Under the pieces are notes generated by a model. The model worked only from the letters and a program-made list of their open reading frames with translations, had not been told where the DNA came from and did no database searches. 64,000 bases of DNA from DAIQNV01 sp038748775 (lineage in GTDB: Bacteria; Planctomycetota; Phycisphaerae; Phycisphaerales; UBA1924), in NCBI GenBank assembly GCA_038748775.1, contig JBCDIT010000014.1, positions 23,554 to 87,553 on the forward strand. The letters run 5' to 3'. Position 1 is the first letter of the stretch; every line of letters starts with the position of its first letter. The translations under genes were made by a program, and so were the position numbers. Of the stretch, positions 35,215 to 43,868 are shown one piece after another.

Positions 35215-36357
35215 ATGGCGCTGAAGCGGGTCGTTCTCAAGAAGGTCAACGAAGCCGGATCGTCCAGCGAACGCCCGAACACCGTCGGGCTGAGCGAGCG
35301 CAACCTGCACAAGGTGCTCGACGCGATGGACTCGCGGGACTCCGTGAGCAACTCGATCGCGAACCGGGTCTTCTCGCGCTGGCCGTTCCGCGAAGAACGC
35401 GTCGAGGTCGCGCTGGTGCATCCTGGCGGAACCGAGGTCCGCGTGAAGCTCGCCGCGAGGAACCTATCCAAGGGCGGCATCGGGCTGCTTCACAGCGCGT
35501 TCGTGTATCCCGACACGCTCTGCGTCGTATCGCTCCCAAGCCTCGAAGGTGGGACGCTCCAGTTAACGGGGAAGATCACAAGGTGTCTTCACCTCAGGGG
35601 CGTCGTTCACGAGTTGGGGGTCAAGTTCGATGAGGAGATCGATCCCCGTCGGGTCGTCGAGCCCGACGTGATGGACACGCGGCTCGCCCTTGAGAAGGTC
35701 GAGCCAGCGACGATCGACGGAACGATCTGCGTCGCCGAGCCGGTCGCAGGCGATGCGCAAGCGATCCGCCGCGCGATCCGCCGAACCCGCGCTGAGATGA
35801 CTGAGGCGGTCGACGGCGCCGCTGCGCTCGAGGAAGCCAAGCGAGGCGCCACCGTCATCATCACTTCCTTCGACTTGCCCGACATGACCGGGGGAGAACT
35901 CGCGACCGCGGTCCAACAGGCCGGCGCACGCACGGCGGTCATCGTCACCTCAAACGAGACCGGCCGCAGGATCAAGAACGGGCTATCGGGCCACCCCGTC
36001 GCGGCGTTCCTACCAAAGCCTCTCGACGAACACGCGATCCACCGGGCCCTTGCCGAATTCTGCGTCGCTGTTGAAGACGTCGAGGATGCCGGCGACGGAA
36101 TGGACCCCAAGCGCGTGTTCCAAGAGCAATCGGCCACGACGGCGGTGCAGATCGAACGCGCCGCCGATCGCGACGACGCGATGCAGGTCTACACCGTCGC
36201 CGAACGCCTCGCTGAGACGGCGCCCAAACTGGGCTTCGACGACCTCGGCACCCTCGCCGGAACCGTTGCCGAGAAGCTCAGCGAGAACCTCGAGATCAGC
36301 GCCGCCAACGACGAGATCAAGCAGTTGGCGGAGATGTGCAAGAGCATCGCGGCCTAA
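35215..36357 (+). CDS. PilZ / degenerate receiver / HPt-like fusion protein
   Basis: A 380-residue cytoplasmic protein. The ATG at 35215 follows GGGAG. Residues ~60-150 resemble PilZ (NLSKGGIGLLHSAFVYPD, KITRCLHLRG, ELGVKFDE), a domain that often binds cyclic-di-GMP; the usual RxxxR is only loosely present. Residues ~165-285 follow the receiver fold: FDLPDMTGGELA matches the region around the phospho-site and LPKPLDE keeps the Lys, but Ser replaces the expected Asp. The C-terminal helices look like an HPt bundle, with VAERLAETAPKLG where AHTLKGSAxxLG is expected, so His is Glu. It lies ~180 bases after gyrB. Confidence 0.72.
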   Translation: MALKRVVLKKVNEAGSSSERPNTVGLSERNLHKVLDAMDSRDSVSNSIANRVFSRWPFREERVEVALVHPGGTEVRVKLAARNLSKGGIGLLHSAFVYPDTLCVVSLPSLEGGTLQLTGKITRCLHLRGVVHELGVKFDEEIDPRRVVEPDVMDTRLALEKVEPATIDGTICVAEPVAGDAQAIRRAIRRTRAEMTEAVDGAAALEEAKRGATVIITSFDLPDMTGGELATAVQQAGARTAVIVTSNETGRRIKNGLSGHPVAAFLPKPLDEHAIHRALAEFCVAVEDVEDAGDGMDPKRVFQEQSATTAVQIERAADRDDAMQVYTVAERLAETAPKLGFDDLGTLAGTVAEKLSENLEISAANDEIKQLAEMCKSIAA

Positions 36358-36397
36358 GTCGCCGGCCGCGTACATCCCCCCGGGTTACGCTGACGGG

Positions 36398-37249
36398 ATG
36401 GACGAAACCCTCGCGAAATCAGTCGCAAGCGCCCTCGGTGAGCGACCGATTCGCCTTGAACCGCTGACTGGCGGCTGCGTCGGCGAGGTGTACCGCGTCG
36501 TTCTCCGTAACGACTCCGTTGTTGCAAAGTTCGACCGATCCGAGCGTGCCTCGCTCGAGGTCGAAGGCAAGATGTTGCGCTACCTTCAGGCCAATTCACG
36601 ACTGCCGGTGCCCGAGGTCCGGGTCGCGACGCCCGGCCTGTTGGTCATGGATGAGATCATCAACGACGGTTCTCGATCGGACAAGGGCGAACGCGATCTC
36701 GGCACGCACGTCGCGGCGTTGCACACCATCGGCGGCGAGAACTATGGATTCGAATACTCAACCCTGATCGGGGGCCTGCCACAGCCGAACCCGCCCAGGA
36801 GCGACTGGCCCCGGTTCTTCGCCGAGCACCGCGTTCTCGAGTTCGCCGAACGTGCGGCCCGGGCGAACGCGATCGACCGGCAGGGCGTGGACAGGCTCGA
36901 AAGGCTCGCCTTCGCACTCCCCGAATTGCTCGGAGATGGTCCCGGGCCGCGGCTCATCCACGGCGACATCTGGTCCGGCAACGTGCTCTGGAACCAGGGG
37001 CGCCTCGCAGCGTTCATCGACCCGGCGATCTACTACGCCGACCCCGAAGTCGAACTCGCCTTCATCGACCTGTTCTCGACGTTCGGCCCGACCGCATGGG
37101 CCGCGTACCGCGAGGTGCATCCGGAACGGAACGGCTGGCGTGCGCGTCGTAAGGCGTATCAGATCTACCCGCTGCTCGTACACGCGGTGTTGTTTGGTGG
37201 GGCGTACGGAGCGTCTGCGTTGCGAGAGGCCAACGACCTTGGCTTCTAA
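36398..37249 (+). CDS. Fructosamine kinase family protein
   Basis: A 283-residue kinase-fold protein. It has a glycine/strand start (PLTGGCVGEVYRVVL, VVAKFD), the catalytic region PRLIHGDIWSGNVLWNQG and FIDPAIYYADPEVELAF, which are diagnostic for fructosamine-3-kinase-like proteins. Such enzymes phosphorylate ketoamine adducts on lysines so that glycated proteins or free fructosamines break down. The ATG at 36398 is 40 bases after the PilZ-fusion stop. The substrate in this organism is unknown. tRNA-His follows on the opposite strand. Confidence 0.88.
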   Translation: MDETLAKSVASALGERPIRLEPLTGGCVGEVYRVVLRNDSVVAKFDRSERASLEVEGKMLRYLQANSRLPVPEVRVATPGLLVMDEIINDGSRSDKGERDLGTHVAALHTIGGENYGFEYSTLIGGLPQPNPPRSDWPRFFAEHRVLEFAERAARANAIDRQGVDRLERLAFALPELLGDGPGPRLIHGDIWSGNVLWNQGRLAAFIDPAIYYADPEVELAFIDLFSTFGPTAWAAYREVHPERNGWRARRKAYQIYPLLVHAVLFGGAYGASALREANDLGF

Positions 37250-37264
37250 ACGCAGATTGAAGAA

Positions 37265-37339
37265 GGGCGACCGACGGGATTCGAACCCGCGACAACCGGG
37301 ATCACAACCCGGTGCTCTAACCAACTGAGCTACGGCCGC
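37265..37339 (-). tRNA. tRNA-His (anticodon GTG)
   Basis: The minus strand folds into a full cloverleaf. The acceptor GCGGCCG pairs with CGGTCGC (one G-U), the D stem is GCTC/GAGC, the anticodon stem CCGGG/CCCGG encloses TTGTGAT, and the T arm GCGGG TTCGAAT CCCGT is canonical. The extra 5' G opposite C73 is the tRNA-His identity element. CCA is not encoded. Confidence 0.95.
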
Positions 37340-37373
37340 CATCAGGGCCCTGAGCAGGTTGACCCGGCAAACT

Positions 37374-37393
37374 CTCCGGATAGCATTATCCGG
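37374..37393. other. Inverted repeat between tRNA-His and pckA
   Basis: TCCGGATA (37374-37381) and TATCCGGA (37386-37393) form a perfect 8-bp inverted repeat with loop GCAT. It lies ~200 bases before pckA and just beyond the 5' side of the tRNA. It may be an operator or a weak terminator; nothing decides between these. Confidence 0.5.
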
Positions 37394-37592
37394 AAATCCC
37401 GCTGGAGCCCGTCAGGCCAGGCAGGAGCGTATCTCGGGTCCGATGCACCGGTCAACGGCCCCGCCTCAAGGTCTTGGGCTAATACAGTGGGAGATGTTGG
37501 GCTGTCGCGGCCTGAGTCGGCGTGCGACGAAGCCCAAGACCCGGGATCGGTCCACCAGCGGAGCACCGGTGGGCCCGAGTAGGAGGCGCCTG

Positions 37593-39188
<1,596 letters not shown>

Positions 39189-39228
39189 GGAGACGACCCG
39201 ACCTGATCACGGTCCACGGTGACCATCC

Positions 39229-39301
39229 GGGGGTCCGGGGGGCCGGAGCCGGGGGCTCTGGAGTCCGGGGGATCCGGGGGTGATCCGGGGGAGACCGGGG
39301 G
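39229..39301 (+). repeat. G-rich tract with seven G5-6 runs (potential G-quadruplex)
   Basis: Runs of at least five G occur at 39229-39233, 39237-39242, 39251-39255, 39267-39271, 39276-39280, 39287-39291 and 39297-39301, mostly as repeats of a CCGGGGG core. The last four runs are separated by 4, 6 and 5 bases, which fits the usual rule for intramolecular G-quadruplexes. The tract lies on the sense strand 40-110 bases after pckA. Confidence 0.8.
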
Positions 39302-39309
39302 AAACTCAC

Positions 39310-39335
39310 GCGGGCGCGGCGAAGGCCGCGCCCGC
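39310..39335 (+). terminator. Perfect hairpin after pckA
   Basis: GCGGGCGCGGC (39310-39320), loop GAAG, GCCGCGCCCGC (39325-39335): 11 perfect base pairs. The following bases (tgtgcttta) contain few T residues, so termination is plausible but not classic. It directly follows the G-rich tract. Confidence 0.6.
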
Positions 39336-39381
39336 TGTGCTTTATGCTCACGCCTCGGAGTGTCCAGGCTCGGGAAACGGC

Positions 39382-39557
39382 GTGAGCGACGACAACATCG
39401 AACGCACGGATCTGGCCGGTGGAGCCACGCGATTCGCCTTACCACGGCGAGGGAGACCGGCGATGACACCTGGATCGACGTCGACTTTGAAGATGGCCGT
39501 ATCGGCCTGCGACCTTCCATAGCCCGGGAAGTCGACTCGGTGATCATTTCGGGGTGA
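39382..39557 (+). pseudogene. Possible small frameshifted gene
   Basis: A GTG at 39382 opens MSDDNIERTDLAGGATRFAL, which looks like a real N-terminus with high third-position GC, but that frame ends at 39522 in low-quality sequence. Around 39433-39445 a different frame takes over with RETGDDTWIDVDFEDGRIGL and continues to a TGA at 39557. Joining the two gives a ~58-residue acidic protein. A frameshift, a sequencing error, or two unrelated small frames are all possible. No family is recognised. Confidence 0.25.
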
Positions 39558-39991
39558 TCGCGATGACGACAACCACAGGTGATGACCTCAACCCGATTCA
39601 CGTACCGTCTCGGCCGGCTCGATCGAGCGCGCCATCGCTCGTCATCGGCATCAGAAGCGACAGAGCGATGAAGACCAATCCGATCACCATGAAGGCGACA
39701 CCGATTAACAGACCGGCGGTGTTGGTGCGCCTGCGGACCGCACCGACGGGGCCGGTGAGCACAACCGCTCCATCGTCTTCAACGACATCGACGTGGTCGA
39801 TCGGTGTTGTCGCCGAAAGAGACGGGCTCGACGAAGCCGACGGAATCGAAATCAGCTTCCGTCGCGAGCGAAACCCTATCGAAGGACCGCTTTTCTACGA
39901 TCTCCCCACGGACGAACAGATCTGGCTCGCGGCCTTGCTCCGTAACCGCTTGCAGGTCCCCGCCTTCGCCCTACCCCAAGCTCCCGAATAG
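39554..39991 (+). CDS. Doubtful hypothetical protein
   Basis: A 145-residue plus-strand frame starting at a GTG that overlaps a TGA (GTGA). The second half (EADGIEISFRRERNPIEGPL ... LAALLRNRLQVPAFALP) has plausible composition and codon use. The first half is a basic, Thr/Pro-rich stretch that looks like the antisense of the membrane segment on the other strand. The true gene may be shorter or rearranged. It lies 54 bases before tpiA. Function unknown. Confidence 0.35.
   Translation: MIAMTTTTGDDLNPIHVPSRPARSSAPSLVIGIRSDRAMKTNPITMKATPINRPAVLVRLRTAPTGPVSTTAPSSSTTSTWSIGVVAERDGLDEADGIEISFRRERNPIEGPLFYDLPTDEQIWLAALLRNRLQVPAFALPQAPE
39598..39762 (-). CDS. Candidate small single-pass membrane protein
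   Basis: A minus-strand frame of 54 residues from a GTG at 39762. It contains a basic RRR just before a strong transmembrane stretch, AGLLIGVAFMVIGLVFIALS. Third codon positions are clearly GC-rich, as in real genes here. The frame stays open upstream to a TAG at 39895-39897, adding PIDHVDVVEDDGAVVLTGP, but has no ATG, GTG or TTG there. It overlaps the plus-strand frame at 39554 in antisense, so at most one is real in this stretch. Confidence 0.4.
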   Translation of the reverse strand: MLTGPVGAVRRRTNTAGLLIGVAFMVIGLVFIALSLLMPMTSDGALDRAGRDGT

Positions 39992-40045
39992 CGCTGGACG
40001 TATCATCCCGCGAGAGAGACCCTCAAACGCAGGAGACAGACGGCT

Positions 40046-40804
40046 ATGCGCAGACCCTTCGTCGGCGGCAACTGGAAAATGAACACCGACCAAGCGGGCG
40101 CCGCGGAGCTCACCCGCTCCGTTGTCGAGGGCATCGCTGGAGACGGCTGTGAAGTGGCGATCTTCCCGCCCTTCCCGTACTTGCTCACGGTCGGCTCGAT
40201 CCTGCGTGAACGCTCCAGCACACTCATGCTCGGGGCCCAGGACGCGTACCACCAGGGCAACGGAGCCTTCACCGGCGAGGTTTCGCTCGACATGCTCAAG
40301 GACTGTGGGGTTTCGGCGGTCCTCATCGGGCACTCGGAGCGTCGCCACGTGATCGGTGAAACCGACGACCTGATCGCCCTGAAGACCCGGGCGATCATCG
40401 AAGCCGAGATGCACGCGGTCCTCTGCATCGGAGAGACGCTTGAGCAGCGCGAGGCGGGCGAGACCGACGCCGTGAACGAACGCCAGCTCAAAGCGGCCCT
40501 CTCCGAGATCAACGCGGAGCAGACCAACCACCTGACGGTTGCGTACGAGCCCGTCTGGGCGATCGGCACCGGCAAGACCGCCACCCCCGCCGACGCTCAG
40601 GACGCCCACGCCAAGGTGCGGGCCGTACTCGTGGGGCTCTTTGGTGACGACGCCGCGGCGTCGATCCGGATCCAGTACGGCGGCTCGGTCAAGCCGGCCA
40701 ACGCGGCCGAGCTTTTCGCCCAGCCCGACATCGACGGGGGCCTGATCGGCGGCGCCAGCCTGAAGGCGGCTGATTTTGCCGCGATTGTCAAGGCCACCGG
40801 CTGA
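40046..40804 (+). CDS. tpiA: Triosephosphate isomerase
   Basis: A 252-residue TIM-barrel enzyme interconverting dihydroxyacetone phosphate and glyceraldehyde-3-phosphate. The start PFVGGNWKMNTDQ has the active-site Asn and Lys. ILIGHSERR-type VLIGHSERRHV carries the catalytic His, AYEPVWAIGTGKTA the catalytic Glu, and IQYGGSVKPANA with GGLIGGASL close the phosphate site. An AGGAG lies ~10 bases upstream of the ATG. It precedes secG by ~140 bases, a neighbourhood conserved in many bacteria. Confidence 0.97.
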   Translation: MRRPFVGGNWKMNTDQAGAAELTRSVVEGIAGDGCEVAIFPPFPYLLTVGSILRERSSTLMLGAQDAYHQGNGAFTGEVSLDMLKDCGVSAVLIGHSERRHVIGETDDLIALKTRAIIEAEMHAVLCIGETLEQREAGETDAVNERQLKAALSEINAEQTNHLTVAYEPVWAIGTGKTATPADAQDAHAKVRAVLVGLFGDDAAASIRIQYGGSVKPANAAELFAQPDIDGGLIGGASLKAADFAAIVKATG

Positions 40805-40943
40805 CGGCCGGCTGACGGAAGGCCCCGAAGGCGACTTGCCCGGCCGGAGCGACCCAAACGCCCTCCACGCCTAGAGTCCTCGCCCCGTCTTGGGCGCCGG
40901 CGTGCGTGCGTTCGAACCCAGGACCGGGCCGACGAGGGACCCC

Positions 40944-41483
40944 ATGCTGCCCGCCTTTCTCGCTTCGCTTGATACCGCTTTGCCGTCCGCGCTCACGCTT
41001 GGGCTGCCGTATTGGGTGGTCACGCTCCTGGTGCTCGGATTCCTGATTGTCTGCCTCGTCCTGATCCTCACGGTGCTCATCCAGAAGCCCCAGGGCGGAG
41101 GCCTCAGCGGTGCGTTCGGCGCCGGCGGGGGCTCAGGACAGACCGCGTTCGGTGCCAAGACCGGTGACGCGCTCACCATCGCCACGATCGGCATGTTCGT
41201 CGTCTTCTTGCTCTACGCCATCGGGCTCAACTTCGCGTCTCGTCCCGCGAACCTCGACGCCGCGCCCGTCCAGCCGATCGTCGAGTCGTTGGACGGCGAA
41301 CAGACCGACGAGTCGTCCGACGCTGAACAGGCCGATCCGGCCCAAACCGAGCCCGGATCGACCCCCGAAGTCACACCGCCGGCGCCCGCAGCGACAGATC
41401 CGGCGACCAGTCCGGCGACCGGCCCAGCGGGTGAGTCGGATGGCGCTGGGTCGGGCTCCGATACAGACGACGAGCAGCCCTAA
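40944..41483 (+). CDS. secG: Preprotein translocase subunit SecG
   Basis: A 179-residue component of the SecYEG channel. Two transmembrane segments are clear: VVTLLVLGFLIVCLVLILTV and ATIGMFVVFLLYAIGLNF. Between them is the conserved LIQKPQGGGLSGAFGAGGGS. The ATG at 40944 follows GAGGGA; an upstream in-frame ATG has no ribosome site. The C-terminal ~75 residues are a Glu/Asp/Pro/Thr-rich tail absent from standard SecG (~75-110 residues), presumably cytoplasmic or periplasmic disordered sequence. yicC follows after 15 bases. Confidence 0.9.
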   Translation: MLPAFLASLDTALPSALTLGLPYWVVTLLVLGFLIVCLVLILTVLIQKPQGGGLSGAFGAGGGSGQTAFGAKTGDALTIATIGMFVVFLLYAIGLNFASRPANLDAAPVQPIVESLDGEQTDESSDAEQADPAQTEPGSTPEVTPPAPAATDPATSPATGPAGESDGAGSGSDTDDEQP

Positions 41484-41498
41484 CGCGAAAGGCGCGCC

Positions 41499-42389
41499 GT
41501 GATCCGCAGCATGACCGGCTTCGGGGATGCCTCGGGCAAGACCGAAGACGCTGAATTCTTCGTCGAGCTCCGGAGCGTCAACAACAAGTACTTTAAGGGT
41601 GTGTTCCGTCTTCCGGACGAGTTCCAGAGCCTTGAGCCCATCCTCGAAACCGCGATGCGCCGCACACTCAAGCGGGGCACAGTCACACTCCGCGTCGCGG
41701 TATCGGAAACGTCCGAGCAAGCAGCGCTGGACATCAATCCTAAAGCGCTGCAGCGCTACGTCGATCAACTCGAAGCCACCGAGGCGGTCAGCTCGGGCCG
41801 GCTCAGGCTCGACGCCGGATCGCTCGTCACCCTCCCGGGCGTCCTCCAGCCCCCGCCCGGCGAAGACGAGCGGCTCCGCCGCGTCCGCGACGTGCTCGTC
41901 CCCCTGGTCGAGCAGGCCGCCCAGAAGCTGCTCGAGATGCGTCGCGTCGAAGGCGCCGCGCTCCGCGACGATCTCATGGCCCAGCACGGGGTCATCGCCG
42001 CCCGTCTCGGGGAGATCGAATACCGCGCCCCCGAAGTGGCCAAGGTCTACGAGAAACGCCTCAAGAACCGCATGGAAGCCCTGCTGGCCGACGCCGAGTT
42101 GACCGTCGAACCCTCGGAACTGATCCGAGAGATCGCGGTGTACGCCGAGAAGACGGATATCGCTGAGGAGATCATCCGGCTCAGAGGTCACCTGGTTCAA
42201 TTCAAAGAACGCCTCGACGACCAGACGGGCGAGCCGGTGGGTCGCACGCTCGACTTCATTACCCAGGAAATGCTCCGGGAAGCCAACACGATTGCCAGCA
42301 AGAGCCCCGACGCCGAGATTTCCAAGCGGACCGTCGACATCAAGGGCGCGATCGACCGGATCAAAGAACAAGTCCAGAACGTCGAATAG
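41499..42389 (+). CDS. YicC family endoribonuclease-like protein
   Basis: A 296-residue YicC-family protein. The start MIRSMTGFGDASG and ELRSVNNKYFKGVFRLP are diagnostic. The C-terminal DUF1732-like region has EKTDIAEEIIRLRGHLVQF and GRTLDFITQEMLREANTIAS. YicC-type proteins have been described as endoribonucleases affecting small RNA levels. The GTG start lies 15 bases after the secG stop, making a tpiA-secG-yicC cluster likely in part co-transcribed. Length is normal for the family. Confidence 0.93.
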   Translation: MIRSMTGFGDASGKTEDAEFFVELRSVNNKYFKGVFRLPDEFQSLEPILETAMRRTLKRGTVTLRVAVSETSEQAALDINPKALQRYVDQLEATEAVSSGRLRLDAGSLVTLPGVLQPPPGEDERLRRVRDVLVPLVEQAAQKLLEMRRVEGAALRDDLMAQHGVIAARLGEIEYRAPEVAKVYEKRLKNRMEALLADAELTVEPSELIREIAVYAEKTDIAEEIIRLRGHLVQFKERLDDQTGEPVGRTLDFITQEMLREANTIASKSPDAEISKRTVDIKGAIDRIKEQVQNVE

Positions 42390-42431
42390 GTGTCGACTTG
42401 ACCGCCGGCGGTGAACGGCGACACTTCAGGC

Positions 42432-43535
42432 ATGCTGACCCGCGCCTTCCTCGTCGTTGCGACGCTGTGCACCGCCGCCTCGGCGCAGACCGAAGCCCAA
42501 CTCGTTGCCCAGCTCGATCACCCGAGCTTCGAGTTGCGTGAGCAGGCGACCGCCGCCCTCGCGGCCGAACCCACCCCGGGTCTGCTCGAACGCCTCGAAA
42601 CGCTCATGAACGCGGACGATGCCACGCCCGAGCAAAGGCTGCGGCTCCGAGACGCGGCGCAGCGGGTATTCGATCAGCGCGAACGCGGCGGTCTCGGCGT
42701 GCGTTTCCCGCAGGTCGACCGCGACGGTCCGGTCAGGATCGAAGTCACCGTCGAGGGCTTCCCTGCCTTCGGCCTGCTCCAGCCCGAAGACCGCGTCGCC
42801 GAAATCGACGGACGCGTGGTGCGGGACTCGGCCCACATGCGATGGCTGATCCTCTCGAAGGACCCGGGCGAAGTCCTCAAGATGGTGGTCCTTCGCGCCG
42901 GGCGCGCTGGGCAGGCCGAGAGAATCAACGTCGACGTCCCTCTCGGGCGATACAACGACCTGCGCAACCCTCGGAGCCCGGCGCCGTCTGATCTGTACGC
43001 CGCGTACGAGATCAGGCTCGAACGTCGCGGCGTGGTCTACAACCCCGCTTTCCGCGAACGGACCATCGGGAATGGCCTGACCCCGATGGACTGGCTCGCG
43101 ACCGAGGGTGTTTGGCCAGAACTGATCGATGGTGACGCGCTGCTCTCCGGGGCGAACACCGACCGCGTCGTCGGCGCTGATTCGACGACGGTCGCCGCGG
43201 TCGGTGGACAGCCGCGTGCCATCGACGGAATCGACGCGATGCGGGCCGCGAGCATTCGGTACCGCGAGCGACAGATCAACCGGCAGATCGGGCAACTCGA
43301 TCGCGCGCCGTGGGAGCAGACGGTCGGCATCGTCCGTCAGACGTCACGCCAGATCATCGAGATCGACCGTCTCGTCAAACGGGGCCTCAACCGCACCGGT
43401 CGCGCCGGCAGCCCGGACGGACTTCTCCGCGAGCGTGCCACGCTCGTCGAGACGCTCTCGAACTCGATCCCGACCATCCGGGCGCTAAGCCGGATGACCG
43501 AGGCCGAACTCAAAGGCGACGCCGGAACCCCCTGA
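42432..43535 (+). CDS. Secreted PDZ-like domain protein
   Basis: A 367-residue exported protein with signal peptide MLTRAFLVVATLCTAASA. Early helices (QLDHPSFELREQATAALAAE) look like a HEAT-type repeat. Residues ~90-165 fit a PDZ fold: GGLGVRFPQVDRDGPVRIEV, GLLQPEDRVAEIDGRVVRD and GEVLKMVVLRAG. The remainder is Arg-rich helix without a protease triad, so it is a binding or scaffold protein rather than an HtrA protease. The ribosome site is weak, and a GTG seven codons upstream is an alternative start. It is convergent with the GH35-like gene; repeat copy B lies between. Confidence 0.7.
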   Translation: MLTRAFLVVATLCTAASAQTEAQLVAQLDHPSFELREQATAALAAEPTPGLLERLETLMNADDATPEQRLRLRDAAQRVFDQRERGGLGVRFPQVDRDGPVRIEVTVEGFPAFGLLQPEDRVAEIDGRVVRDSAHMRWLILSKDPGEVLKMVVLRAGRAGQAERINVDVPLGRYNDLRNPRSPAPSDLYAAYEIRLERRGVVYNPAFRERTIGNGLTPMDWLATEGVWPELIDGDALLSGANTDRVVGADSTTVAAVGGQPRAIDGIDAMRAASIRYRERQINRQIGQLDRAPWEQTVGIVRQTSRQIIEIDRLVKRGLNRTGRAGSPDGLLRERATLVETLSNSIPTIRALSRMTEAELKGDAGTP

Positions 43536-43597
43536 CCCAATTCATGAGACAAGGCCGTTCAGGTCGGGCCCGTTCAACTCAGGCCCGTTGAAAGCAA

Positions 43598-43865
43598 CCA
43601 AAGTGAACTCGTAGCGGGTGACGTGCGGTGTCTGAGAGCGTTGCGATGTCAACGAGCCCACAGCGCGAGCAACGGACCTCCCGAGCGGAGCGTTCTTCTT
43701 GGCCTCGCGGCCCTTCGTTGCTCGATGGCGCACGAGAAACCAAGCGACCAGAGAAACGGAGGCGGAGGAGATCCCTTGCTCGCGCTGCGGGCTCGTTGGT
43801 TGTCGCCTGAGGTCAAGCGAACCACGAACCCAAGTGGATGCTACGAGACAGACATGGGTTGCTCT
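43598..43865 (+). repeat. Structured dispersed repeat, copy B
   Basis: About 268 bases aligning to 24987-25253 over their full lengths with at most one or two indels. Outer arms CTCGTAGC (43608-43615) and GCTACGAG (43840-43847) pair perfectly. The main arm at 43651-43675 pairs with 43773-43797 with two mismatches. As in copy A, it sits between convergent genes, here ending four bases before the stop of the minus-strand gene at 43869. Confidence 0.8.
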
Positions 43866-43868
43866 GGG

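Noticed and set aside
43542..43733. Minus-strand frame in repeat B whose translation resembles a frame in repeat A (KNAPLGR, ARA, GSL in common)
   Set aside because: The similarity follows from the DNA repeat. The two frames differ in length and boundaries, lack ribosome sites, and the pairing pattern explains the conservation better. A genome-wide count could reopen this.
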